Positions 1 through 8,611 are shown, counted from the first letter of the stretch. The stretch is 64,000 nt of DNA from Maricaulis salignorans (GCA_945891505.1 CAMDDL010000001.1:112110-176109); one strand, 5' to 3'. Notes: generated by a model from the sequence alone, not told the origin. Numbers and translations: made by a program.

Positions 1-400
1 TAATCCGGTCGCCTTTTTTGACACCCAAATCCTTCAACACATTGGCAAAACGGCAGACATGGCGGTGCAATTCGCGATAGGTGATCTTGCGCGATTGAGT
101 GGGCTCATCGCCCTCCCAAATAATGGCGACCTGGTCGGCCCGGTCCTTTAGATGGCGATCCAAGCAGTTTTCGGAGACATTGAGGACGCCATCCTCAAAC
201 CATTTGATGCCAAAGTCGGCTTCATGAAAGCTTGTATTTTTCACCTTGGTGAAGGGCTTCATCCAAGTCAGCCGCTGCGCTTCTCTCGCCCAGAATTCAT
301 CGGGATCATTGATCGAGGCAGCATAGGCCTCGCGATAGCCTTGTTCAGTTATGCGTGCTTTTTTGGCCCACTCCGCTGGAACTGGATAAAGAGCTACCAT
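1..400 (-). CDS. acs: Acetyl-CoA synthetase, N-terminal part (runs off the left edge)
   Basis: Reading the minus strand from the ATG at 400 gives about 133 residues that match the N-terminus of AMP-forming acetyl-CoA synthetases: a start like [15 protein letters not shown], then a DEFWAREA segment, the FGIKWFEDG segment and the VSENCLDRH segment, followed by the beginning of the adenylate-forming domain ([17 protein letters not shown]). The enzyme activates acetate to acetyl-CoA through acetyl-AMP in the cytoplasm. The rest of the gene, with the ATP-binding and lysine-acetylation motifs, lies outside the window. It is transcribed away from an MHS-family transporter, a pairing that suggests uptake and activation of a short carboxylic acid; that link is inference. 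Confidence 0.9.
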   Translation of the reverse strand, partial: MVALYPVPAEWAKKARITEQGYREAYAASINDPDEFWAREAQRLTWMKPFTKVKNTSFHEADFGIKWFEDGVLNVSENCLDRHLKDRADQVAIIWEGDEPTQSRKITYRELHRHVCRFANVLKDLGVKKGDRI

Positions 401-790
401 GGTCGTCTCCCTCATTCGCCCAAGCTACTGGGCGCTGTTTCGGTCTTTTTGAAACTCTTTTGACGTACGCCGCAGCCTTGAGCAATGTCTACTTACGATC
501 ACATCCAGCATCGACCTGAGAGCTTAGGCCGAACGGCCCGCGTTATAAAAGTTGTGGCCTAACAAAACAACGAATGAGTGACCCGCAATTCTTACTGATC
601 AGCATCGTTTCTGTCAGCCATTGCTGCTCACGCTGCCGCCACCAAGGAACAAGGGCTAGATGCCCGAACCACCGCGCCCGAGTGCCTATTTGGCGTTATG
701 TGGACAGTCTATACCGCCGACACACTCGACAGGCTCGAGTTCTTAGCGAAGTATAGCTTCTAACCAAAGAATAAGGGGAGCGACAGGGAC
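401..790. promoter_or_regulatory. Divergent acs / MHS-transporter intergenic region with two inverted repeats
   Basis: This 390-bp gap separates two divergent genes and should hold both promoters. I see no convincing gene in it. Two inverted repeats stand out: arms TTAGGCC (524-530) and GGCCTAA (556-562) around an AT-rich centre containing TATAAA, and arms ACTCGA (724-729) and TCGAGT (735-740) just upstream of the transporter. Either could be an operator or an mRNA hairpin. An AGGGGAG ribosome-binding stretch lies near 774-780 for the transporter. Confidence 0.4.
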
Positions 791-2476
791 ATGGCGGACA
801 TAAAGCCAATACCAAATTCCGCCGAGGGCGAGGCGGGCACTCCGGCCAAGGGGCAGAATGAAAAGCTAGTCATTGCGGCATCCTCGCTCGGCACAGTCTT
901 CGAGTGGTATGACTTTTTCCTATACGGGCTTCTCGCCACCTATATTTCCGCGCAGTTTTTCTCAGGCGTGAATGAAACCACAGGCTTTATCTTCGCGCTT
1001 GGGGCTTTTGCAGCAGGCTTTGCTGTTCGTCCGTTCGGCGCGTTGGTATTTGGTCGTATCGGCGACATGGTTGGTCGAAAGAACACGTTTTTGGTGACAA
1101 TGGGCCTAATGGGGCTAGCCACGTTTGGTGTGGGGCTGTTGCCTTCTTACGCCACCATTGGCGTCGCGGCACCAATTATCTTGATTGGCCTAAGACTGTT
1201 GCAAGGTCTGGCCATGGGCGGGGAATATGGTGGTGCTGCCACCTATGTCGCGGAACATGCACCAGAGGGCAAGCGCGGCCTCTATACTAGCTGGATTCAG
1301 ACCACCGCGACATTGGGCCTGTTTGCTGCCCTCTTGATCGTGATTGGTACCCGCACGCTTCTCGGCGAAGAGGTGTTCAAGGCGTGGGGATGGCGGGTGC
1401 CCTTCCTTGTGTCGATTATCTTGCTGGCAGTTTCTCTGTGGATACGCATGCAGCTCAACGAGAGCCCCGTCTATCAAAAAATGAAGGACGAAGGAACAAC
1501 GTCAAAGGCCCCCTTGACCGAAGCTTTTGCGAAATGGGGCAATTTGAAGTGGGTCATTATCGTTCTGTTCGGGGCCGTCGCAGGGCAAGCTGTCGTTTGG
1601 TACACGGGCCAATTCTATGCCTTATTCTTCTTGGAGAAGATGTTGAAAGTGGATGGGGCAAGTACGAACATCCTGATCGCCATTGCCTTGATTATTGGGA
1701 CCCCAGGCTTTGTCTTTTTCGGCTGGTTGTCAGACAAGATTGGCCGCAAGCCCATCATCTTGGTTGGTTGTGCCTTGGCAGCCCTGACCTACTTCCCAAC
1801 GTTCCACGCCTTGACCAAAGCCGCCAACCCAGCTTTGGCCCAAGCACAAGTCAGTGCGCCGATATCGGTAGTCGTCAATGACGCCGATTGTTCGGTTCAG
1901 TTTGACCCTGTCGGAAGGAATAAGTTCGACGCCAAGAGCTGCGATATTGCCAAATCCTTTTTAGCAAAAAGTGGGGTTAGCTATTCCAAAGTCGACGCAC
2001 CTGCGGGCACCGTGGCTTCGATCAAAATTGGCACTGAAACCTTGGTCGCACCTGATCCGAACCTCATAACAGGGGCAGACAAGAAGGCAGCTATTACAAC
2101 CTATCAAGACAGCGTGAAAGCCGCTTTGGCCAAGGCTGGCTATCCCTCCAAAGCCGATCCGGCCACAATGAATAAGCCAATGGTAATCGCCATTTTGGTT
2201 TATCTGGTGCTCTTAGTCACCGCTGTTTACGGACCAATCGCCGCCTTGTTGGTTGAGATTTTCCCGAGCCGAATTCGCTATACCTCGATGTCCTTGCCCT
2301 ATCATATCGGCAATGGCTGGTTTGGCGGCTTTTTGCCTACCACGGCGTTTGCCATGGTCGCTGCGACGGGGGACATTTATTACGGCCTCTGGTACCCTGC
2401 CTTAATCGCAGGTCTGTCGGCTGTCGTTGGCTTGTTCTTCCTGCCAGAGACATTCAAGCGGCGCTTGGACGAGTAG
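791..2476 (+). CDS. MHS-family (MFS) carboxylate transporter with a periplasmic insert
   Basis: A 561-residue inner-membrane transporter of the metabolite:H+ symporter family (KgtP/ProP/ShiA type). Visible signatures are the EWYDFFLYG segment in TM1 (residues 38-46), the loop 2-3 motif GRIGDMVGRKN (88-98), RLLQGLAMGGEYGGA (135-149) and the loop 8-9 motif GWLSDKIGRKP (311-321). Between TM9 and TM10, on the periplasmic side, sits an extra domain of about 120 residues (roughly 342-462) with two cysteines (C367, C384) that could form a disulfide. Members with such an insert are longer than the usual 430-450 residues. Divergence from acs suggests acetate or another short acid as substrate, but the substrate is not readable from sequence. 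A strong terminator follows. Confidence 0.85.
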   Translation: MADIKPIPNSAEGEAGTPAKGQNEKLVIAASSLGTVFEWYDFFLYGLLATYISAQFFSGVNETTGFIFALGAFAAGFAVRPFGALVFGRIGDMVGRKNTFLVTMGLMGLATFGVGLLPSYATIGVAAPIILIGLRLLQGLAMGGEYGGAATYVAEHAPEGKRGLYTSWIQTTATLGLFAALLIVIGTRTLLGEEVFKAWGWRVPFLVSIILLAVSLWIRMQLNESPVYQKMKDEGTTSKAPLTEAFAKWGNLKWVIIVLFGAVAGQAVVWYTGQFYALFFLEKMLKVDGASTNILIAIALIIGTPGFVFFGWLSDKIGRKPIILVGCALAALTYFPTFHALTKAANPALAQAQVSAPISVVVNDADCSVQFDPVGRNKFDAKSCDIAKSFLAKSGVSYSKVDAPAGTVASIKIGTETLVAPDPNLITGADKKAAITTYQDSVKAALAKAGYPSKADPATMNKPMVIAILVYLVLLVTAVYGPIAALLVEIFPSRIRYTSMSLPYHIGNGWFGGFLPTTAFAMVAATGDIYYGLWYPALIAGLSAVVGLFFLPETFKRRLDE

Positions 2477-2500
2477 AAATCCATACCTCTTCTGACAGAG

Positions 2501-2531
2501 AAGACCGGCCACAGCGCGTGGCCGGTCTTTT
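2501..2531 (+). terminator. Rho-independent terminator of the MHS transporter
   Basis: A perfect 12-bp stem (arms 2501-2512 and 2518-2529, core GACCGGCCAC) with the 5-nt loop AGCGC, ending in a T run on the plus strand. It lies 24 nt after the transporter stop and between convergent genes, so it may also stop the dehalogenase transcript, though the minus-strand T tract is poor. Confidence 0.9.
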
Positions 2532-2547
2532 CAGTTTGGTGGCATTG

Positions 2548-3453
2548 TTAGGCTGGGGCTTCAAATGACCTAAGGGCCGCTTCGGCAATCTCTGTGCCCC
2601 ATTCCTGAAGGAAATGACCGCCATCTGGAATGATGAGTGGGGCAGGGCAGCCTTTAATCAATTGCTGCATGTCATTCATAATGTCGAGCCCGAAGACGGG
2701 GTCAGCCGCGCCCCAAGCCATAAAGCTTTGACCTTGCCAATGTTCGGCCCAAAACGTCCGTGCGGCTAAAGACACGTCAACACCAGCCATGTCTGGGTCA
2801 GTCATGACGCGCTTGGGAAAAGCGCGCACGCCAGCCTTATAGCGCGCATCGGGGAAAGGCACGTCATAAGCTGCTGCTTCATCAGCACTCAAATGCGGGG
2901 TCGAACGCTGCATTAAGGCACCCACGGGCATATCAGGACGGGAAGCCGAATAGGCGCGCCAAGCCATAAATCCATCGCTGGGCGGGTGCCCTGTTGCCAA
3001 TGTCGTGTTCATGATGATGAGGCGGGTGATCCGCTCTCCCACGCCCGGGGCTACAGGCAGGGTCAAGCCAAGCAGCCCGCCCCAGTCTTGCACCACCAAA
3101 GTGATATTGCGCAGATCAAGTCGCTCGATAAGCGCAATTAGAAAGTCCCGATGAAAGTCAAAGCCATAAATTTCTTCGTCTTCCGGCTTATCCGATCGTC
3201 CAAAGCCCAAGAGGTCCGGCGCAACAACACGGCCGCCGGATGCCAAAAATACGGGGATCATTTTGCGGTAGAGATAGCTCCATGTCGGCTGGCCATGTAG
3301 ACATAAGAAGACGCTCTCCGCGTCTGCCGCACCCTCGTCCACATAAGCGGCGCGTAAGCCTTCATAGCCTGCAAGGTCACTGACGTAGCGCGGCTTAAAG
3401 GGAAAGTCGGCCAAGTTCTCAAAGCGGTCTTCTGGTGTTCTGAGCGCGTCCAT
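2548..3453 (-). CDS. dhmA: Haloalkane dehalogenase, subfamily HLD-I
   Basis: A 301-residue alpha/beta hydrolase carrying the full residue set of the DhlA-type (HLD-I) dehalogenases, which cleave carbon-halogen bonds to give an alcohol and halide. Nucleophile D123 and first halide-binding W124 sit in VQDWGG. The second halide-binding W165 lies in the cap segment DGFMAW. The acid D251 follows strand beta-7 in WGAADPV, the position typical of HLD-I. The base H280 is in GGHFLQE, and the oxyanion motif HGQPTW is at 53-58. Spacing matches Xanthobacter DhlA (124, 125, 175, 260, 289) closely. There is no signal peptide, so it is probably cytoplasmic. It is transcribed alone; substrate range cannot be read from sequence, and an epoxide hydrolase or haloacetate dehalogenase is less likely given the two tryptophans. 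Confidence 0.88.
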   Translation of the reverse strand: MDALRTPEDRFENLADFPFKPRYVSDLAGYEGLRAAYVDEGAADAESVFLCLHGQPTWSYLYRKMIPVFLASGGRVVAPDLLGFGRSDKPEDEEIYGFDFHRDFLIALIERLDLRNITLVVQDWGGLLGLTLPVAPGVGERITRLIIMNTTLATGHPPSDGFMAWRAYSASRPDMPVGALMQRSTPHLSADEAAAYDVPFPDARYKAGVRAFPKRVMTDPDMAGVDVSLAARTFWAEHWQGQSFMAWGAADPVFGLDIMNDMQQLIKGCPAPLIIPDGGHFLQEWGTEIAEAALRSFEAPA

Positions 3454-3490
3454 TGATTGTCCTGTCTTGTGTTTAAGCCCGAAAGGTTGG

Positions 3491-3634
3491 CTAGCGTTTT
3501 AGGGCACCGCTTTGAAAAAGACCAATCGTATACATGGTAGTCAAAATGGTCTTGGGGATGACACTCACAGCAAAGCCAGTAGCAATTGAGTAGAGGCCGT
3601 CAATAACACACCAGCACATCAAACCTGCGGTCAT
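3491..3634 (-). CDS. Small membrane protein of unknown function
   Basis: A 47-residue reading frame starting at the ATG at 3634, chosen because a strong AGGAAGG site sits 6 nt upstream on the minus strand; a longer TTG start at 3691 has a worse-spaced site. The sequence is hydrophobic over most of its length (from MTAGLMCWCVIDGL to TTMYTIGLF) and ends in a basic tail, so one or two membrane segments are likely. It lies between the dehalogenase and a divergent regulator. I do not recognise the family; the good ribosome-binding site is the main argument that it is real. Confidence 0.45.
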   Translation of the reverse strand: MTAGLMCWCVIDGLYSIATGFAVSVIPKTILTTMYTIGLFQSGALKR

Positions 3635-3759
3635 GAGAAACCTTCCTAACCAGATGGAAGATAAGTTGCTCTGGTTTTTGTTGGCGGACAATTACCTCTC
3701 ACGTCATTGAACTGACTGCACCACCGTGTCAGGTTTGACCGGTAGGCGGGAGATACTCC

Positions 3760-4596
3760 ATGACAATCACGGTTCAAACCCGGCAGGCAGAAGCCGATGG
3801 CAACTTCGCCAAACTCCTGCGGGACTGGCGACAAAAGCGCCGTTTATCGCAATTAGATTTGGCACTTATGTCTGGTGTGTCCCAACGCCATGTAAGCTTT
3901 TTAGAATCGCGGCGCGCTAATCCCAGTCGCAACATGATCCTGCAATTAAGCGAGACTTTGGAAGTACCCCTGCGTGATCGCAATGCTTGGCTGACCGCGG
4001 CAGGCTTTGCACCCATCTTTAAAACCCGAGAACTGGATGATCCCCAAATGGGGCAAGTCATGGCCGCCATTCGAATGATGCTGGCCGCACATGAGCCCTT
4101 TCCTGCAATTGCGTTAGATAGGGCTTGGAATGTCCGATTATCCAATCAATCGTTCGATCAGTTAAATGCCATGTTGGGTGACGACATTTGGGCACGGGTC
4201 GGCGGGGAAGGGCGCAATCTGTTGCGTTTGTTCTTTCATCCAGACGGCATTCGCCCCTATGTTACCAATTGGGCAGCTGTCGGCCCATTGATGTGGCAGC
4301 GCGCCCAACGCGAAGCTGAGGCTCTGGCTGGGGCCGATATGAAAAGTGTTCTGGAAGAACTTGCCCCGCATCAAGACCCCCATATTCTGTGGTCGGCTGC
4401 TGAAGCCTCACTCGTGCCAGTGATCCCCTTCAATATGGACATACAAGGCCTCAGAATCTCCATGTTTGCGGTTGTGGCGACGTTTGGCACCGCACAAGAC
4501 ATAACGGCTGATGAATTGCGCTTAGAAACGCTGTTCCCGGCCGACCCTGAGACCGAGGCTATGTTCCGCGCCGCTGCGCAAGCCCGAACCCAATAA
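3760..4596 (+). CDS. XRE-family regulator with MmyB-like ligand-binding domain
   Basis: A 278-residue transcription factor. Residues 15-72 form a lambda-repressor-type helix-turn-helix (RRLSQLDLALMSGVSQRHVS followed by FLESRRANPS), and the remaining 200 residues match the MmyB-like ligand-binding domain, a PAS-like fold that binds small hydrophobic ligands. The segment running from AIALDRAWNV to LSNQSFDQL marks the start of that domain. Such proteins usually control neighbouring redox or degradative genes; here the next gene, 68 nt downstream on the same strand, is a small NTF2-like epoxide-hydrolase family protein, a plausible target. The ligand and regulon are unknown. Confidence 0.85.
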   Translation: MTITVQTRQAEADGNFAKLLRDWRQKRRLSQLDLALMSGVSQRHVSFLESRRANPSRNMILQLSETLEVPLRDRNAWLTAAGFAPIFKTRELDDPQMGQVMAAIRMMLAAHEPFPAIALDRAWNVRLSNQSFDQLNAMLGDDIWARVGGEGRNLLRLFFHPDGIRPYVTNWAAVGPLMWQRAQREAEALAGADMKSVLEELAPHQDPHILWSAAEASLVPVIPFNMDIQGLRISMFAVVATFGTAQDITADELRLETLFPADPETEAMFRAAAQARTQ

Positions 4597-4664
4597 CCCG
4601 CGACGTAATTGCGCCCAGCGCCAATGACGATGAAGCTGCGGTTTGCACCGAAATGGAGTAGAAT

Positions 4665-5054
4665 ATGACCGACACGAGCATCCAAGCGATTGAAATTGTC
4701 CGCCGCTTTTTGAAGGCGATGGAGCCCTTGGATTATGACACCGCCTTGACACTTGTCTCTCCAACCTGCGTCTACATCAATCCCCCGCCAATCGGCGAGG
4801 TGAATGGTCCAGGAGGAATTCGGGCGGTGCTGGAGCCTTTCTTCTCGCCTACTCTTGAGAATGAGTTCAAAATCCTGCGAGAGTCTGCCAGTGGTGGGAC
4901 CGTGTTCTTAGAGCGGCTTGATCGACATCGCCTGAAAGACAAATGGGTCGAATTGCCCGTAACCGGCGTATTTGAGGTCAAAGATGGCCTCATTACCTAT
5001 TGGCGGGACTATTTCGACGCCGCGACAATTCTTGCACAATGGCCGACCGGGTAA
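4665..5054 (+). CDS. Limonene-1,2-epoxide hydrolase-like (NTF2-fold) protein
   Basis: A 129-residue protein of the SnoaL/NTF2-like fold. It carries the residue pattern of limonene-1,2-epoxide hydrolases: R84 and D86 in ERLDRH, and D115 in WRDYFD, with spacing close to the R99-D101-D132 catalytic triad of the Rhodococcus enzyme. In that family the triad activates water for one-step epoxide opening. An AATGGAGTAGAAT sequence provides a ribosome-binding site ahead of the ATG. Its position right after the XRE/MmyB-like regulator suggests co-regulation. The natural substrate is unknown; it could also be a non-catalytic SnoaL-like protein, but retention of the three residues argues for an active epoxide hydrolase. 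Confidence 0.75.
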   Translation: MTDTSIQAIEIVRRFLKAMEPLDYDTALTLVSPTCVYINPPPIGEVNGPGGIRAVLEPFFSPTLENEFKILRESASGGTVFLERLDRHRLKDKWVELPVTGVFEVKDGLITYWRDYFDAATILAQWPTG

Positions 5055-5073
5055 GGAGACGTGGGCCCCTTAT

Positions 5074-5099
5074 GGTGGCCTGTCCGCGAACAGGCCACC
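5074..5099. terminator. Perfect hairpin between convergent genes
   Basis: A perfect 10-bp inverted repeat (GGTGGCCTGT at 5074-5083, its complement at 5090-5099) with a 6-nt loop lies in the 53-bp gap between the epoxide-hydrolase-like gene and the CoA-transferase. There is no T run on either side, so it is a terminator-like or transcript-stabilising hairpin, not a classical intrinsic terminator. Confidence 0.55.
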
Positions 5100-5107
5100 G
5101 ACGGAGA

Positions 5108-6313
5108 TTAGAGCTTCTCGGAGACCGTTGCGTTCGCCAAAAGGCCTTCGATTTCCTCAGCACTAAAGCCCGCTTCGGCCAGAACCGCGCGCGCATCCTT
5201 GCCGGGTGTGGGCACCGACCGTTTGGTTGCCTCAGGAATACCAGGGAAACGAATAGGGCCAGAGGGCGAGGCTTTCGACCCGCCTTGCCCATCGTCAATC
5301 TGGGTCATGCCGCCTGCGGCCAAAAACTGTGGGTCGGCAACGGTTTCTGCGGGGCTTTGTACCGGCGCCCAAACGAGATCATGGGCGTCCAAGCGGCTAG
5401 CAATATCGGCAAAGTCGCGGGCTGCAAAGACTTCATCCATTAAGGCTACCAGCGTTGGTCCATTTTCCCGCCGTGCTTTCGAAGTCGCAAAGCGGGGATC
5501 ATGCTGCAGGGCTTCAAGGCTCAAGGCTTGGCAGAAGCCCGGCCAATCGGCGGTTCCTTGCCGGGGCAGGAGGGTCAGCCAGCGACCATCGCGGCACTGA
5601 AAGAAGTTGGCCAACGGATTGACCGCCTCAAACCGCGGCCGTGTTGAGGCCAACCTGCCAAAGCGCATCTGGATCGACATGTCCGACCCCAATGTATAGG
5701 TGCCCGCGCGCAGCAGTGAAGCATCGACATGCTGTCCTTTGCCCGTGCTATGGCGGCCATGCACCGCTGCCAAGATGCCCGCAACCGTTGAAAGCGAGCA
5801 GATATGATCTCCGACGCCGGTGCGAATTGGAAAGGGCTCCACCCCCTTTGGGGCCGTCAAGCGGGCCCATCCAGAGCGCGACCAGAAGGCAGCGACATCA
5901 AAGCCAGCGCGGTCCACATCTGGGCCTTCAAGGCCATAACCGGTAACATTGGCATAGATTAGGCGGGGGTTCACGGCAGACAGCGCGGCATAATCTAGGC
6001 CAGCGCGGGTAAGACCGCCCGGGCGTACATTGGTGATAAAGACATCGGCCTCTTGGACTAATTTGCGAACCAACTCACGGCCAGCGTCCTGCGCGGTATC
6101 AATGATGATTGAACGTTTGCCGCGATTATCGAGGTCAAAAACAGGGTTCTCGGCAATGTCCGAGCCAATCGTATCGAAGAAGCGGCGGATCGGGTCACCA
6201 CCGGGCGGCTCAATCTTGATGACGTCTGCCCCCCAATCGGACATCAAGCCACCTGCACCCGGTGCTGCGATGTAGGTAGCATATTCGATAACCTTAAGAC
6301 CCTTGAGCAGCAT
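5108..6313 (-). CDS. CaiB/BaiF (family III) CoA-transferase
   Basis: A 401-residue family III CoA-transferase, an enzyme class that moves CoA between carboxylic acids through an aspartyl-CoA thioester. The N-terminal signature (from VIEYATYIAAPG to ADVIKIEPP) is intact. D169 in GVGDHICS occupies exactly the position of the catalytic D169 of Oxalobacter formyl-CoA transferase. The start is the ATG at 6313, preceded by a GGGGGAA site with 7-nt spacing. In other bacteria such enzymes act on carnitine, bile acids, branched acids or as alpha-methylacyl-CoA racemases; the N-terminal part is compatible with several of these. It stands alone here, so its acid substrate is unknown. Confidence 0.88.
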   Translation of the reverse strand: MLLKGLKVIEYATYIAAPGAGGLMSDWGADVIKIEPPGGDPIRRFFDTIGSDIAENPVFDLDNRGKRSIIIDTAQDAGRELVRKLVQEADVFITNVRPGGLTRAGLDYAALSAVNPRLIYANVTGYGLEGPDVDRAGFDVAAFWSRSGWARLTAPKGVEPFPIRTGVGDHICSLSTVAGILAAVHGRHSTGKGQHVDASLLRAGTYTLGSDMSIQMRFGRLASTRPRFEAVNPLANFFQCRDGRWLTLLPRQGTADWPGFCQALSLEALQHDPRFATSKARRENGPTLVALMDEVFAARDFADIASRLDAHDLVWAPVQSPAETVADPQFLAAGGMTQIDDGQGGSKASPSGPIRFPGIPEATKRSVPTPGKDARAVLAEAGFSAEEIEGLLANATVSEKL

Positions 6314-6462
6314 AATGTGTTCCCCCGAAGATTTTGATTTTTATACGCGACGTGCATCACAACAGCCGAAGTGTTTACCTGTGTAAAGACGCCATTAACC
6401 CTAACAGAGCACCTTAGCTGTGTTGCGAATCACTGCAAATGTGGTTCTGGGAGCAATGTGTC

Positions 6463-7611
6463 ATGGGCGTTTCAACGCTACGCGTAAATCTGAGTGAAGC
6501 AGACATTCGCGCTTTAATCAAAGGCGATACCGATGAAGATCGCGCTTTGGCGTGTTATCGGCTGTGTCGACGCATTGATACGGTGACGCTGACGGATGAA
6601 GAACGCGCTTATGCAGAGCAAATTCTGCAGATCGTCGTCAGTGGTGCTGCAGAGCGTGTGCGCCGGGCATTGGCTGTGACCTTGAAGGCGTCACCCAATT
6701 TACCTCCTGAAATTGCATCAAAGTTAGCGCGCGATATTGAATCGATTGCCTTGCCCCTCTTGGAAAGTTCACCGGTACTCAGTGATGAGGATTTGGTCGA
6801 GATCCTCGAATCTGCCGAGCCCGCCCGCCAATATGCCATTGCCCGTCGAGAGAGCTTGTCGGAAAGCGTGACGACCGCTCTGTGCACCTATGGCGTTGAT
6901 GGGGCCATTATTGAAGCGCTCCATAATGATGGGGCTGAGTTCAATGATGTGGGCATGACCCGCGCCTTGGATCGGTTCCCGACTGTGCACGCCTTAAAAG
7001 TAGCGATGATTGAGCGGCCAATTCTCCCTGTGTTGGTTTCTGAAAAATTGGCGGCGCGTCTGACTGGTGAGTTGTTTGATCGCTTGGTCGAAAAACATGC
7101 CATGCCGCCGCAGATGGCAATTGATCTGGCTACGAACACACGTGAGCGCGCCGGGATTGATTTGATCGCGCAGGCTGGCCTGCAAGCGGACATGAAGCGT
7201 TACATCCAACAATTGCATCTCAATGGCCGTTTGACGCCCAGCTTTGTGTTGCGTGCGCTATGCCAAGGCGAGGTGCGCTTAGTCGAATATGCCTTTGCTG
7301 AACTGGCAGGGATTCCCCACAACAAAGCTTGGCTATTGGTTCATGACGGCGGCACGATGGGGCTGCGCACCATTTTTGAACGGTCTAATATGCCGCCAAG
7401 CCTCTATCCTGCTTTCCGGGCTGCCATCGAGGTCCTGCATGAGACGGAGTTTGACGGCACGGCTGATGACCGCACCCGCTTCCGCAAGCGCATGATTGAG
7501 CGTGTGCTCACGCGCTTCCAGTCGATTCCAGACGAGGATTTGAATTACCTCCTCGAAAAACTCGACTATGTTCGCGAAGAGGCAGAAGAAAAGCGCCTTG
7601 CCGCAGGCTAG
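6463..7611 (+). CDS. DUF2336 domain protein (first of two)
   Basis: A 382-residue all-helical protein matching the alphaproteobacterial DUF2336 family, with the repeat-like pattern of that family: LSPPEIASKLA-type helices, a segment like LPLLESSPVLSDEDL (about 94-108), and a C-terminal tail rich in acidic and basic residues. The start at 6463 is preferred over an ATG 24 nt upstream because GGGAG precedes it at usable spacing. DUF2336 proteins have no established biochemical function; they often occur near signalling genes. Here the gene converges on a degenerate EAL protein, and a second DUF2336 gene lies 2.6 kb further on, so a role in the same regulatory pathway is a reasonable guess. No signal peptide or membrane segment is visible. 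Confidence 0.8.
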   Translation: MGVSTLRVNLSEADIRALIKGDTDEDRALACYRLCRRIDTVTLTDEERAYAEQILQIVVSGAAERVRRALAVTLKASPNLPPEIASKLARDIESIALPLLESSPVLSDEDLVEILESAEPARQYAIARRESLSESVTTALCTYGVDGAIIEALHNDGAEFNDVGMTRALDRFPTVHALKVAMIERPILPVLVSEKLAARLTGELFDRLVEKHAMPPQMAIDLATNTRERAGIDLIAQAGLQADMKRYIQQLHLNGRLTPSFVLRALCQGEVRLVEYAFAELAGIPHNKAWLLVHDGGTMGLRTIFERSNMPPSLYPAFRAAIEVLHETEFDGTADDRTRFRKRMIERVLTRFQSIPDEDLNYLLEKLDYVREEAEEKRLAAG

Positions 7612-7615
7612 ACCT

Positions 7616-8611
7616 TCAAGCGGCTTCCGAGCCTGCTTGATCTGTTTCCGTCAGTTCCTCGAAGCTGAAAAGCTGGAGCGGCTTATGAGGCGGTTGCGGC
7701 GAATGTTCCACTAGCTCTGGTTTTTGAGCAGGCTCCAAAGCTGCTTCTAAAGTTGTACCCTCCACTTCAGACTGCGGCATCAATTCGTCATCGACTTCCG
7801 GACCAGACGGTTGCTCGAGCAGCATTTGCGAGGCTGACTGAAAGCTCAGGGGCAGAGAGATAAAGTGACCTTGAAGGCGTGTGAAACCAATTTGATAACA
7901 TTGGCGAATGGCCTTGGAAGACTCTGCCCCAACCGCAACGACAGGCATGCCAGCACCTTGGGCGGCTTGAATTCGGCGCATGAAAGCACTGGCTCCGACC
8001 GAGTGAAGTCGGCTTGCCACTGTTAGCATCGTGGAGCCACCACATTTAAGCTGGCAGAACAGGTCACGCGCCCGTTTATCGAGGGCCAGGCTTGGTGGCC
8101 CTTTAGCATCAAGGGCGATCTTAAACCCGAAGCCTGCCAGTATCTCCAAGCAGGCAAGGCCTTGATTGCCGGTGCAGGTCAATTCCTCTTCGTCAATTTC
8201 AAGGACAATCCACTCCGCCTTGGCACCTTCATTCGCCACACAATCGGCCAAGTCGCGCGCAAAGCCTGGGTCCATAACGTCCTTCATGGAGATATTGATA
8301 GCAACATCAATACCATAACCATGGTTGCGCCACGTGTAGATCGCGCGAGCAGCTTGGGCGGCTAATGTGCGGCTCATGACGCCAATCAGGCCTTCTTTTG
8401 CAGCAAGGCTAAAGAACAGGCCCGGGGACAAAATGCCAAGCTTTGGATGGTGCCAACGGGCCACACCTTCAAACGCGACAATTTTCTTGGAGGACAACTC
8501 GACTTGTGGCTGAAAAGCCAATTGGATTTCGCCAGCAGCAAGGCTTTGGAGCAATTCAACGCGCGCTAAGGAAACCACCTGCGTTACCATCGGCTCTATC
8601 TCGACTTCCAT
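7616..8611 (-). CDS. Degenerate EAL-domain protein, probably catalytically dead
   Basis: A 331-residue protein whose first 265 residues align with the EAL (c-di-GMP phosphodiesterase) fold, from AGEIQLAFQPQVEL to LQGHFIS, followed by an acidic, proline-rich tail. Key catalytic positions are altered: the EAL signature reads EGV (48-50); the metal-binding DDFG motif reads DAKG (168-171), losing its second aspartate; the LKID motif reads LKCG; and the EGVE motif reads VGAE. The asparagine in INISMK (N106) and the glutamate in VLEID (E138) remain. This pattern fits a protein that no longer hydrolyses c-di-GMP but may bind it or a partner protein. It lies tail-to-tail with a DUF2336 gene and upstream of nothing co-directional but the terminator-separated Hpt gene. 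Confidence 0.8.
   Translation of the reverse strand: MEVEIEPMVTQVVSLARVELLQSLAAGEIQLAFQPQVELSSKKIVAFEGVARWHHPKLGILSPGLFFSLAAKEGLIGVMSRTLAAQAARAIYTWRNHGYGIDVAINISMKDVMDPGFARDLADCVANEGAKAEWIVLEIDEEELTCTGNQGLACLEILAGFGFKIALDAKGPPSLALDKRARDLFCQLKCGGSTMLTVASRLHSVGASAFMRRIQAAQGAGMPVVAVGAESSKAIRQCYQIGFTRLQGHFISLPLSFQSASQMLLEQPSGPEVDDELMPQSEVEGTTLEAALEPAQKPELVEHSPQPPHKPLQLFSFEELTETDQAGSEAA

Noticed and set aside
574..756. Possible 60-residue gene between acs and the MHS transporter
   Set aside because: Cysteine/arginine-rich, no ribosome-binding site and no recognisable features; more likely non-coding promoter DNA.
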